NCBI GenBank assembly: GCA_946481025.1
Contig: CAMLNA010000028.1
Span: 1-38,460 of the forward strand
Source: an uncultured Rivibacter sp.
GTDB lineage: Bacteria > Pseudomonadota > Gammaproteobacteria > Burkholderiales > Burkholderiaceae
Length of the DNA stretch: 38,460 nt
Direction: 5' to 3'
Below, piece after piece: positions 17,468 through 25,175 of the stretch (position 1 is its first letter; each line of letters begins with the position of its first letter). The translations under genes were made by a program, and so were the position numbers. Below the pieces are notes generated by a model. It was not told the origin of the DNA, did not search any database, and saw only the letters and a list, made by a program, of their open reading frames with translations.

Positions 17468-19522
17468 CTATGCCTTCGAGCGGGCCTTGCGCGTTGCCTG
17501 CGCGGGGTCGTGCCGCTTCAGCCAGTCGAAGAACTCGCCGTACCAGAGGCGGCTGTTGCGCGGCTTCAGGATCCAGTGGTTCTCGTCGGGGAACCACACG
17601 AGCCGCGCGTCCACGCCGCGAGCCTTGAGCGTGTTGTAGTAGGCCAGGCCCTGGTTGTCGGGCACGCGGTAGTCGAGCTGGCCGTGGATCACCAGCGTGG
17701 GGGTGCGCATGGTCTTCGCATAGGTGTGCGGGCTCTGGCTCGCGACCTTGGCCGCGTCGTCCCAGTACCAGGCGCCCAGCTCCTTGGCATGCCAGGTGTA
17801 GGCGTCGTCGGCGAACATCGCGGTCCAGTCGAAGCACCCGGCATGGCAGACGTAGGCCTGGTAGCGGCCGGGCTTCACGTGCGCGTTCATCCACGCGACC
17901 ATGTAGCCGCCGTAGCTGCCGCCGGTGGCGAAGACCCGGTCGCGGTCGATATAGGGCTGCTTGAGCATGCGGTCGGTCGCCGCTTCCACGTCCTGCAGCT
18001 CGAACTCGCCCCAGTGGTGGGTGATGCTGTCGAGGAAGTCGTAGCCGAAGCCACTGGAGCCGTGGTAGTTGACGCAGGCCACCACATAGCCCTGCGCGGC
18101 GAACACGTGGTTGTTCCAGCGGTAGTGCCAGGTGTCGCCGGCGGCCGCGTGCGGGCCGCCATGGATGCTGTGCAGCAGCGGCCACTTCTTCTTCGCGCTG
18201 AAGCCGGGCGGGTACACCAGCCACATCTGCACCGCGTCGCCGCGAGCGCCCTTCACGATCACTTCTTCGTGGGAGCCGAAGGCGAAGCGCGACAGCAGCT
18301 CGTCGTTGAAGGACTCGATGCGCAGGGCCGGTGTGTTGCCGAAATGCACCGACACGCGCACCGGGTGGTTCATCGAGTCGGCGCAGGTCACCAGCACGTC
18401 GCCGTCGGCGGCGGCCGCCACGTCGAAGCCCTGCACCCAGCCGCCGCGCGCGGCCACGGTGGCGCGGCGGGTCTCGAGGTCGAAGCGCCACAGGTGGCAG
18501 CGCGCCCGTTCCTCCGCGGTGAAGTAGATCGACTGGCCGTCGCCCGACCAGCGCAGCGGCGCATTGACGGAGTGGTCCCACTCGGCCGACAGCAGCTCCC
18601 AGCGGTTGGCCGCACCGTTGCGCGCCACCACGCCCAGGTGGTGCGGCATCGTGTGCATCTTGCCCTGGTGGCTGGCGGTGAACGCGATGCGGCTGCCGTC
18701 GGGGCTGTAGCGAGGGGCGTTGAAGTCCCAGGCGTCGGCACCGGTGCCGGGGTTCAGCAGCTGGCGCACCTGGCCGGTCTTGAGTGACAGCTCGGCAAGG
18801 GCGAAGCAATGGTCCAGCCGTTTTTCGGGCTCGGGGTCGTGCACGAAGGCGACATGCCTGCCGTCGGGCGAGATGTCGAAGGCGTCGGCGTCGGGTTCGG
18901 CGCGCGTGAGTTCGTACGGGGAGCCTTCGAACAGGTCGGTGACCTTGCCGGTGGCCACGTCGAGCACGTGCAGGTGCGCCACGCGGCCCATCGGCACGAA
19001 GCGGTCCCAGTAGCGGTACTGCGCCTCGCTGGTGACGTAGGCCGTCTCCTTGCGGTCCCTGGATTCCTTGTACCGCTTCGCCTGCGCCTTGGCGCCCTTG
19101 AGTTCGGGCCACACCCAGGAGACGAAGGCGATGCGCCTGCCGTCGGGGAACCACTTGAAGGCCTCGACACCGGGGGCGTAGTCGCTCACCCGCCGGGCCT
19201 CGCCGCCGTCGGGCGCAATGACGTAGAGCTGCGGCGTTTCGTCCTTGCTGCCTTCCTGCTCGCGCCGGGCGACGAAGGCGATGCAGTCGCCGGCGGGTGA
19301 CCACCGGGCCTGCCCGTCCTTTTCGCCGCAGCTGGTGAGCCGCCGCGGCTCGCCGCCCAGCGTGGACAGCAGCCACAGCGAGGCCTGGCTCCGGTTGTCT
19401 TCCATGCTGTGGCGGCTGGCCGTGACGACGGCCTGCGCCGTGTCGGGCGACAGCGTCACGCCGGCCAGGCGCTCGACCTGCCACAGGTCGTCGATGGTGA
19501 AGGAGCGCTTGTTCTTGGTCAT
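17468..19522 (-). CDS. S9 family prolyl-oligopeptidase/acylaminoacyl peptidase
   Basis: A 684-aa serine peptidase of family S9 (DPP IV/acylaminoacyl-peptidase type) that cleaves short peptides. The N-terminal part (about residues 15-430) is a beta-propeller with repeated WSPDGxxIAFVS-like blades (SPAGDCIAFVARR, FPDGRRIAFVSW, SPDGRHVAFVHD, SPDGSRIAFTASH). The C-terminal alpha/beta-hydrolase holds Ser536 in GGSYGGYM, Asp617 in GQLDYRVPDNQ and His649 in ENHWI. No export signal is seen, so it is probably cytoplasmic. I chose the ATG at 19520-19522 because MTKNKRSFTIDDLWQ matches the family start. No Shine-Dalgarno sequence precedes it, and the GNAT stop is 16 bp upstream, so coupling is likely. 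It is the last gene of the moxR unit. Confidence 0.94.
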   Translation of the reverse strand: MTKNKRSFTIDDLWQVERLAGVTLSPDTAQAVVTASRHSMEDNRSQASLWLLSTLGGEPRRLTSCGEKDGQARWSPAGDCIAFVARREQEGSKDETPQLYVIAPDGGEARRVSDYAPGVEAFKWFPDGRRIAFVSWVWPELKGAKAQAKRYKESRDRKETAYVTSEAQYRYWDRFVPMGRVAHLHVLDVATGKVTDLFEGSPYELTRAEPDADAFDISPDGRHVAFVHDPEPEKRLDHCFALAELSLKTGQVRQLLNPGTGADAWDFNAPRYSPDGSRIAFTASHQGKMHTMPHHLGVVARNGAANRWELLSAEWDHSVNAPLRWSGDGQSIYFTAEERARCHLWRFDLETRRATVAARGGWVQGFDVAAAADGDVLVTCADSMNHPVRVSVHFGNTPALRIESFNDELLSRFAFGSHEEVIVKGARGDAVQMWLVYPPGFSAKKKWPLLHSIHGGPHAAAGDTWHYRWNNHVFAAQGYVVACVNYHGSSGFGYDFLDSITHHWGEFELQDVEAATDRMLKQPYIDRDRVFATGGSYGGYMVAWMNAHVKPGRYQAYVCHAGCFDWTAMFADDAYTWHAKELGAWYWDDAAKVASQSPHTYAKTMRTPTLVIHGQLDYRVPDNQGLAYYNTLKARGVDARLVWFPDENHWILKPRNSRLWYGEFFDWLKRHDPAQATRKARSKA

Positions 19523-19538
19523 GAAGGAAGGGGAGGAA

Positions 19539-20138
19539 TCAGGTCGAGCGCGGCTTGTCGAGCTGCCAGCGCAGGTGCGCACGCACCTCGGGCCATTCGC
19601 CCGCTGTGAGGCTGTACATCACGGTGTCGCGCACCGTGCCGTCGCGGCGCGGGTGGTGGTGTCGCAGCACGCCGTCGCGCCGGGCGCCCAGGCGTTCGAT
19701 GGCCCGCTGGCTGGCGAAGTTGAAGTTGTCGGTGCGCCAGCCCACCAGCTTGGCGCCCAGCGTGTCGAAGGCGTGCGTGAGCAGCAGCAGCTTCGCGGTG
19801 GTGTTGACGTGGCTGCGCTGCACGCTCTTCGCATACCAGGTCCAGCCGATCTCCAGGCGCTCGACCGCGGGCACGATGTCGTGGTAGCTGGTGCAGCCGA
19901 GGACGCGGCCCGTGGGCACGTCGATCACGGCGAAGGGCAGCCGGTGGCCTTCGGCCTGGTGCCGCAGCGCCGTCTCGATGTAGGCGGCGGTGTTCTCGGG
20001 CTCGGGCACCGAGGTGAAGCGAAGGTTCCACAACTCGCCGTCGGCCGCCGCGGCCAGCAGGCCGTCGAGGTGGTGTGAGTCGAGGGGTTCGAGGCGAACG
20101 CGGGCGTCGGCCAGCGTGACGGGGATGACGGGCTGCAT
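19539..20138 (-). CDS. GNAT N-acetyltransferase (RimJ/RimL type)
   Basis: A 199-aa acetyl-CoA-dependent N-acetyltransferase of the RimJ/RimL subgroup, which acetylates protein N-termini or small amines; the substrate here is unknown. Visible parts are LADARVRLEPLDSHHLDGLL at the N-terminus, the strand FAVIDVPTGRVLGCTSYHDI (residues ~68-87), and a core EIGWTWYAKSVQRSHVNTTAKLLLLTHAFD (~95-125). In the core, the position of the pyrophosphate loop is occupied by QRSHVNTTAKL in place of the canonical Q/RxxGxG/A. RTDNFNFASQRAIERLGARRDG is the usual late helix. It starts one base after the moxR stop and ends 16 bp before the S9 peptidase start, within one minus-strand unit. Confidence 0.92.
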   Translation of the reverse strand: MQPVIPVTLADARVRLEPLDSHHLDGLLAAAADGELWNLRFTSVPEPENTAAYIETALRHQAEGHRLPFAVIDVPTGRVLGCTSYHDIVPAVERLEIGWTWYAKSVQRSHVNTTAKLLLLTHAFDTLGAKLVGWRTDNFNFASQRAIERLGARRDGVLRHHHPRRDGTVRDTVMYSLTAGEWPEVRAHLRWQLDKPRST

Positions 20139-20139
20139 C

Positions 20140-20982
20140 TCAGCGGTTGTGCCGTTGCATGAAGACCAGCTTCTCGAAGAGCGTCACGTCCTGCTCGTTC
20201 TTCAGGAGCGCGCCCACCAGCGGCGGCAGCGCCACCTTGTCGTCTTTGCTCTGCAGCGCGTCGAGCGGAATGTCCTCGGCCACCAGCAGCTTCAGCCAGT
20301 CGAGCAGCTCCGAAGTGCTGGGCTTCTTCTTGAGGCCGGGCAGGTTGCGCACGTCGTAGAAGCTCTTGAGCGCCGCACCCAGCAGCTCCTTCTTGAGGCC
20401 GGGGAAGTGCACCTCGACGATGCTCTTCATCGTCTCGGCGTCGGGGAACTTGATGTAGTGGAAGAAGCAGCGGCGCAGGAAGGCGTCGGGCAGCTCCTTC
20501 TCGTTGTTGGAGGTGATGAACACCAGCGGCCGGTGCCGCGCCTTCACCAGCTCGCGCGTCTCGTACACGTAGAACTCCATCCGGTCGAGCTCGCGCAGCA
20601 GGTCGTTGGGGAATTCGATGTCGGCCTTGTCGATCTCGTCGATCAGCAGCGCCACCGGCTGGTCGGCGGTGAAGGCCTGCCACAGCACGCCCTTGACGAT
20701 GTAGTTGTGGATGTCCTTGACCTTCTCGTCGCCGAGCTGGCTGTCGCGCAGGCGGCTCACCGCGTCGTATTCGTACAGCCCCTGCTGGGCCTTGGTGGTG
20801 CTCTTGATGTGCCACTGCAGCAGCGGCAAACCGAGCGCCGCGGCCACTTCCTCGGCAAGCATCGTCTTGCCGGTGCCCGGCTCACCTTTGACCAGCAACG
20901 GGCGCTTGAGCGTGACGGCGGCGTTCACCGCCAGCATCAGGTCCTGCGTGGCGACGTAGTTCTCGGAGCCGGTGAACTTCAT
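20140..20982 (-). CDS. MoxR-family AAA+ ATPase
   Basis: A 280-aa MoxR-type AAA+ ATPase, a chaperone-like motor that usually works with VWA proteins to activate or assemble metalloenzymes and other complexes. The N-terminus MKFTGSENYVATQDLMLAVN decides the start (ATG at 20980-20982), ahead of a longer in-frame extension. Walker A is GEPGTGKT (residues 33-40) and Walker B is ALLIDEIDKA, with Asp115 and Glu116. Sensor 1 lies in RPLVFITSNNEKELPDAFLRRC, where ITSNNEKELPDAFLRR carries the arginine-finger region. The C-terminal lid is a long helical part. It leads a minus-strand unit with a GNAT (1-bp gap) and an S9 peptidase. The likely VWA partner is at 10979-12151. Confidence 0.94.
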   Translation of the reverse strand: MKFTGSENYVATQDLMLAVNAAVTLKRPLLVKGEPGTGKTMLAEEVAAALGLPLLQWHIKSTTKAQQGLYEYDAVSRLRDSQLGDEKVKDIHNYIVKGVLWQAFTADQPVALLIDEIDKADIEFPNDLLRELDRMEFYVYETRELVKARHRPLVFITSNNEKELPDAFLRRCFFHYIKFPDAETMKSIVEVHFPGLKKELLGAALKSFYDVRNLPGLKKKPSTSELLDWLKLLVAEDIPLDALQSKDDKVALPPLVGALLKNEQDVTLFEKLVFMQRHNR

Positions 20983-21011
20983 GGCGGGGCGGGGTAGAAG
21001 GGGGTCGGGGC

Positions 21012-21033
21012 AGTATACGAGCCACCCTATAAT
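21012..21033. promoter_or_regulatory. Probable divergent -10 elements between moxR and the c4-type cytochrome gene
   Basis: On the plus strand TATAAT at 21028-21033 is a perfect sigma-70 -10 box. It lies about 33 bases before the cytochrome start at 21066 and is followed by TCGCGG, as often seen in Burkholderiales. The matching -35 position is weak (TCGGGG). On the minus strand TATACT (complement of 21012-21017) could serve moxR, starting at 20982. The two boxes are close enough that the promoters would overlap. The call is sequence-only. Confidence 0.5.
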
Positions 21034-21065
21034 TCGCGGTTGAACCCAAAAACCCACGCAGGACC

Positions 21066-21728
21066 ATGAAAAAACTGCTCCCCGCGATGATGGTGGCCCT
21101 GGTGGCCTTGTCGGCCCTTGCCGGAGCCGCCCAGGCACAAGAAAAGGCTGGAGACGCAGCCGCAGGCCAGAAGAAGGTTGCCATGTGCATCGGCTGCCAC
21201 GGCATCCCGGGCTACCAGTCGAGCTTCCCCGAGATCCACAAGGTGCCGATGATCTCCGGCCAGAACGCGAAGTTCATCGCGTCGGCGCTCAATGCCTACA
21301 AGAAGGGCGAGCGCAAGCACCCCACGATGCGCGGCATCGCCGAAACGCTTTCCGAGCAGGACATCGCCGACGTCTCGGCCTATTACGCGCAAGACGGCGG
21401 CAAGACCGAAGCCCCGGCGCAGGTGGCGCAGCCCAGCGCGGCGGTGGCCGAGTTGCTCAAGCGCGGCAATTGCGTGTCCTGCCACGGCGACAACTTCAGC
21501 AAGCCGCTCGACCCGAGCTACCCCAAGATCGGCGGCCAGCATGCCGACTACCTCTACGTGGCGCTGAAGGCCTACCAGACCGAGCGCAACACCGCGATCG
21601 GCCGCAGCAACGCCATCATGGCGGCGCAGGCCAAGCCCTTCTCCCATGCGGAGCTGAAGCAGCTGGCCAACTACATCGCGTCGCTGCCCGGTGAACTGCA
21701 GACGCGGCCGCAGTCGAAGTTCCGCTGA
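21066..21728 (+). CDS. Diheme c4-type cytochrome
   Basis: A 220-aa periplasmic diheme cytochrome c of the c4/c553 type, which carries electrons to terminal oxidases. The signal peptide is MKKLLPAMMVALVALSALAGAAQA (cleavage near residue 24). Heme sites are CIGCH (Cys41, Cys44, His45) and CVSCH (Cys136, Cys139, His140). Likely axial methionines are in HPTMRG (Met88) and in NAIMAAQAKPFS near the C-terminus. Two similar ~100-residue halves are each followed by a Lys-rich helix, with ADYLYVALKAYQ in the second, as in c4. A perfect TATAAT box lies 33 bases upstream and a strong terminator hairpin follows, so it is probably a single-gene transcript. Confidence 0.93.
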   Translation: MKKLLPAMMVALVALSALAGAAQAQEKAGDAAAGQKKVAMCIGCHGIPGYQSSFPEIHKVPMISGQNAKFIASALNAYKKGERKHPTMRGIAETLSEQDIADVSAYYAQDGGKTEAPAQVAQPSAAVAELLKRGNCVSCHGDNFSKPLDPSYPKIGGQHADYLYVALKAYQTERNTAIGRSNAIMAAQAKPFSHAELKQLANYIASLPGELQTRPQSKFR

Positions 21729-21750
21729 GGCGAACCGAGGCTTCCCGGCA

Positions 21751-21790
21751 AGGGCCGCGCAGCGCAAGCTGCGCGGCCCTTGCGCTTTTA
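21751..21790 (+). terminator. Rho-independent terminator after the c4-type cytochrome gene
   Basis: A perfect 14-bp stem (AAGGGCCGCGCAGC at 21751-21764 pairing with 21769-21782) with a GCAA tetraloop, followed by GCGCTTTT. It begins 22 bp after the cytochrome stop. The U-tract is short, but the stem is strong. Confidence 0.8.
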
Positions 21791-21881
21791 CGGCTCGCTT
21801 CTTGCATCCCCGAGTCAACCCTGAGGCGGTGGGAAAGGCGCACTCCTACACTGCCGCCACTTTCCTGACTGGGAGGCTCAC

Positions 21882-23486
21882 ATGCCGGTGCTGCAGAGGT
21901 TCGAGATCGGTCGCAGGGCGCGTCGCGCCGTCCTGGTGGGAGCCGCGCTGGCCGCGACCGCCACTGCCGTTTCGGCGCAGACCTTCCGCTGGGCCAGCCA
22001 GGGCGACCCGCAGACCATGGACCCGCATTCGCAGAACGAGTCCATGACCAACGCGATGAACCAGCAGGTCTACGAGTATCTGGTGGGCCGCGGCAAGAAG
22101 CTCGAACTGGTGCCGCAGCTGGCCACCGAGTGGCAGCAGCTCGCCCCCACGCGCTGGCGCTTCAAGCTGCGGCCCAACGTGAAGTTCCATGACGGTGCGC
22201 CGTTCACCGCCGACGACGTGGTGTTCTCGGTCAACCGCGCCAAGGAGCCTTCTTCCAACATCGCGGCCTATGCCACCGCCCTGGGCGAGCCGAAGAAGAT
22301 CGACGACCTGACCGTCGAGTTCGAGTTGCCGCAGTTCAACCCGATCTTCCTGCAGCACCTGTCACTGGTGTTCATCATGAACAAGGCCTGGAGCGAGAAG
22401 CACAGGGTCACCAAGCCGCAGGACTTCAAGAACCGCGAGGAGACCTACGCCGCCTACAACGCCAACGGCACGGGGCCCTTCATGCTGGTGTCGCGCCAGC
22501 CCGACGTGAAGACCGTCTACAAGCGAAACCCGCACTGGTGGGGCAGGTTCGAAGGCAACCTGCAGGAGGTGGTGTACACGCCGATCAAGAGCGACGCGAC
22601 CCGGCTGGCGGCGCTCGTCTCGGGCGAGATCGACTTCGTGCTCGACCCGGCCCCGCGCGACGTGGCACGGCTGCGCAACACGCCCGGCGTGAAGGTGATC
22701 GAAGGCCCGGAGAACCGCATCATCTTCATCGGCATGGACCAGGCGCGCGACGAGCTGCTCTACAGCAGCGTGAAGGGCAGGAACCCGTTCAAGGACCTGC
22801 GCGTGCGCCGCGCGCTCTACCAGGCGGTGGACATCGAGACCATCAGGAACAAGCTGATGAACGGCCTCGCCGCCCCCACCGGCGCGGTGGCCTCGACCCA
22901 GATCGCCACCTTCAACGACCCGGAGGTCGAGAGGCGGCTGCCCTACGACCTCGCTGCCGCCAGGAAGCTGATGGCCGAGGCAGGCTACGGCGACGGCTTC
23001 GACGTGACGCTCGATTGTCCCAACAACCGCTACATCAACGACGAGGAGCTGTGCATCGCGCTTGCAGGCATGTGGTCGCAGCTCAAGGTGCGGGTGAAGG
23101 TGAACGCGCAGCCGCGCGCCACCTACTTCCCCAAGGTCGAGAAGCTCGACACCTCGATGTACATGCTGGGCTGGGGTGGCCAGATCACCGACGCGGAGAC
23201 CACCTTCACGCCGATCTATCGCATTCGCGGCGAGAAGGGCGTGGGTTACTACAACTGGGGCAACGTCAGGAACGAGAAGCTCGACGCGCTGGCCGCAGCG
23301 TCCAGCAGGGAGGCAGACCCCGAAAAGCGCAAGGCGCTCATCCGTCAGGCGTTCCTCGAGCACAACGCGCAGGTGCACCACATCCCGCTGCACCGCCAGT
23401 TCATTCCCTGGGCGATGCGGGAGAACGTGACGGTGGTGCACCGCGCCGACAACTACCTCGAGTGGCAGTGGATTTCCATCAAGTGA
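21882..23486 (+). CDS. Peptide/nickel-type ABC transporter substrate-binding protein
   Basis: A 534-aa periplasmic binding protein of the SBP_bac_5 (DppA/OppA) family, which captures oligopeptides or similar ligands for an ABC importer. A signal peptide covers the first ~33 residues (basic RRARR, then VLVGAALAATATAVSAQ). The mature start is TFRWASQGDPQTMDPHS, the standard opening. Family marks include WRFKLRPNVKFHDGAPFTADDVVFSV (~88-113) and a C-terminal NHIPLHRQ-like segment (HHIPLHRQFIPWAMRENV). A good GGGAGG ribosome site precedes the ATG. No permease or ATPase genes are adjacent, so this is an orphan whose partners must be elsewhere. The PH-domain gene follows after an 81-bp gap. Confidence 0.93.
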   Translation: MPVLQRFEIGRRARRAVLVGAALAATATAVSAQTFRWASQGDPQTMDPHSQNESMTNAMNQQVYEYLVGRGKKLELVPQLATEWQQLAPTRWRFKLRPNVKFHDGAPFTADDVVFSVNRAKEPSSNIAAYATALGEPKKIDDLTVEFELPQFNPIFLQHLSLVFIMNKAWSEKHRVTKPQDFKNREETYAAYNANGTGPFMLVSRQPDVKTVYKRNPHWWGRFEGNLQEVVYTPIKSDATRLAALVSGEIDFVLDPAPRDVARLRNTPGVKVIEGPENRIIFIGMDQARDELLYSSVKGRNPFKDLRVRRALYQAVDIETIRNKLMNGLAAPTGAVASTQIATFNDPEVERRLPYDLAAARKLMAEAGYGDGFDVTLDCPNNRYINDEELCIALAGMWSQLKVRVKVNAQPRATYFPKVEKLDTSMYMLGWGGQITDAETTFTPIYRIRGEKGVGYYNWGNVRNEKLDALAAASSREADPEKRKALIRQAFLEHNAQVHHIPLHRQFIPWAMRENVTVVHRADNYLEWQWISIK

Positions 23487-23567
23487 TCCCCTGCGGGACA
23501 TGACTTGAGTGCCGTGGCGGCCTATGCTGCGCACTGGCCACGCGGCGTGGCTTCCACGGAGGAAAGC

Positions 23568-24176
23568 ATGTTCAAGAGGATTGCGGCCGAGGCACTGGGC
23601 CTCAGCGACGTCGGCGTCATCGTTTCGCCCGCCGACTACTCGAAGGTCGACGCTGACGACTACCTGTTCCATGAAGACGGTGAAAAGATCTTCTTCCTCA
23701 TCAAGTCGAAGAAGGACGAGTACTGCTTCACCAACCTCGCGCTGATCCACGTGGACGGCGAGTCTGCCGTGTCGTCCAAGCGCAGCATCAAGCGCTACGA
23801 CTACGCCAGCCACCGGGTGCACGGCGTGGCCATCGAAACCGCCGGCACCATCGACCTCGACGTGGAGCTGAAGTTCGCGCTCGACGACGAGGTGTTCAGC
23901 ATCGACGTGCGCAAGAACTTCCTCGAGGCGCTGAAGGACATCTACAAGGCGCTCATCACCATCGGCCGCCAGCAGCGCCACGACGAGGTGGCGCGGGCCA
24001 ACGTGCTGCCCTGCCTGGAGGCGATCGGCTCGATGTTCAAGCTGGGCGCGGTCGACAACGAAAAGGTTGTGGCGCTGCACTACAACACCTTGCTGGCCAA
24101 TGTGAACCACGCGGTGCTGCAGCGTCACCTGAAGCGCGACTTCAGCGATGTCTTCGAGAAGTTCATCCACGCCTGA
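23568..24176 (+). CDS. Bacterial PH-domain (YvbH-like) protein
   Basis: A 202-aa cytoplasmic protein with a bacterial pleckstrin-homology (bPH, YvbH-like) fold in its first ~120 residues and a helical C-terminal extension. Recognisable parts are the start MFKRIAAEALGLSDVGVIVSP, the strand YLFHEDGEKIFFLIKSKKDEYCFTN, the middle LIHVDGESAVSSKRSIKRYDY and the strand GTIDLDVELKFALDDEVFSIDV. The family's function is unknown; the fold is usually a protein or lipid docking module. The frame is open upstream to 23505, but the GGAGGAAAG ribosome site lies before the ATG at 23568, which therefore decides the start. A diheme cytochrome follows after 14 bp and may be co-transcribed, without an obvious functional link. 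Confidence 0.9.
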   Translation: MFKRIAAEALGLSDVGVIVSPADYSKVDADDYLFHEDGEKIFFLIKSKKDEYCFTNLALIHVDGESAVSSKRSIKRYDYASHRVHGVAIETAGTIDLDVELKFALDDEVFSIDVRKNFLEALKDIYKALITIGRQQRHDEVARANVLPCLEAIGSMFKLGAVDNEKVVALHYNTLLANVNHAVLQRHLKRDFSDVFEKFIHA

Positions 24177-24190
24177 GGCGAGTCGTGCGC

Positions 24191-24904
24191 ATGAACCTGC
24201 GGCCACGCCGGCTTCGCGCCTGGTTCTGCTGCGCCGTGCTGCCGCTTGGGGCCGGCGCCGCCTGGGCCCAGCAGCCCGCGGTGCCCGACACCATGGCCCA
24301 GCGCATGCTCGCGTGCGCCGGCTGTCACGGCAAGGAGGGGCGCGCCACCAACCAGGGCTACTTCCCGCGCATTGCCGGCAAGCCGGCCGGCTACCTCTAC
24401 AACCAGCTCGTCAACTTCCGCGAGGGCCGGCGCGGCTACCCGCCCATGGCCTACCTGGTCGAGCACCTGTCCGACGCCTACCTGCAGGAGATCGCCAGCC
24501 ATTTCGCCACGCTCGACCTGCCGTATCCGCCGCCGCAAACGCGCGGCGCCGACCCAGCGCTGCTGCGCCGCGGCGAAGCGCTTGCCCGGCGCGGCGATGC
24601 CGCACGCGGCCTCCCGGCCTGCGTGGCCTGCCACGGCGAAGCGCTCACCGGCGCATTGCCCGCCTTTCCGGGGCTGCTGGGCCTGCCGCGCGACTACGTG
24701 GTGAGCCAGTTCGGCAGCTGGCGCACGGGGCAGCGCAAGACGCGGGCGCCTGACTGCATGGCGGCCATCACCGAGCGGCTCGCACCCGAAGACATCCAGG
24801 CCGTGTCGACCTGGTTGTCGTCACAGCCGCTGCCGGCCAATACCAGGCCCGCCACGACCCTGGCGATGCCGCTGCCGCTCGACTGCGGGAGCGGCTTGAA
24901 GTGA
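24191..24904 (+). CDS. Diheme cytochrome c
   Basis: A 237-aa exported diheme cytochrome c, more diverged from c4 than the one at 21066. The signal peptide covers about residues 1-27 (LRAWFCCAVLPLGAGAAWAQ). Heme sites are CAGCH (Cys42, Cys45, His46) and CVACH (Cys144, Cys147, His148). The segments GYFPRIAGKPAGYLYNQLVNF and PAFPGLLGLPRDYVVSQF are the usual helices after each heme. I chose the ATG at 24191, eight bases after GAGGCGAG; a GTG six bases earlier is the alternative. The mature protein has extra cysteines near the C-terminus (PDCMAA, LDCGSG) that may form a disulfide. It precedes the triheme cytochrome, separated by a palindromic repeat, and the two might act in one electron-transfer chain. 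Confidence 0.92.
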   Translation: MNLRPRRLRAWFCCAVLPLGAGAAWAQQPAVPDTMAQRMLACAGCHGKEGRATNQGYFPRIAGKPAGYLYNQLVNFREGRRGYPPMAYLVEHLSDAYLQEIASHFATLDLPYPPPQTRGADPALLRRGEALARRGDAARGLPACVACHGEALTGALPAFPGLLGLPRDYVVSQFGSWRTGQRKTRAPDCMAAITERLAPEDIQAVSTWLSSQPLPANTRPATTLAMPLPLDCGSGLK

Positions 24905-25014
24905 ACCACCCCGTCGCGGCAAAGCCGGCTCCGCGGCGTCTGCTTGGCTGTGCAGGTTCATGCGTCGAGAGTGCGGCTTCGACACCATGGAGCCCTGAAG
25001 TGAAATCCAATTCA

Positions 25015-25105
25015 TTCACCGCAGAGGCGCGGAGGGCGCGGAGGACCGCAGAGAAGACCTGAATTCCTCCGCGGATCTCGGCGCCCTCCGCGCCTCCGCG
25101 GTGAA
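25015..25105. repeat. Imperfect palindromic repeat, copy 1
   Basis: A 91-bp element made of two 39-base arms in inverted orientation around a 13-base spacer (25054-25066). The outer ends are TTCACCGC and GCGGTGAA. The arms consist of runs of GGAGG/GGCGCGG-type units and pair with each other at about 34 of 39 positions. A second copy with the same arms lies at 29682-29773. It lies in the gap between the diheme and triheme cytochrome genes, 110 bp after the first one's stop. I recall similar CCGCGGAGGCGCGGAGG-type repeats scattered in many bacterial genomes, so it is probably a mobile or REP-like element. Confidence 0.85.
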
Positions 25106-25175
25106 GGCTGTTGAATCCCCCTTCATGCGTCGGCGGTGCTGCCAAGGCGCCATGGACAACTGAAACGAATCCGTC

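Noticed and set aside
15809..18787. 992-codon plus-strand open frame spanning the debranching gene and part of the S9 peptidase
   Set aside because: It runs out of frame through one real gene and antisense to another; composition is Arg/Ala-biased throughout.
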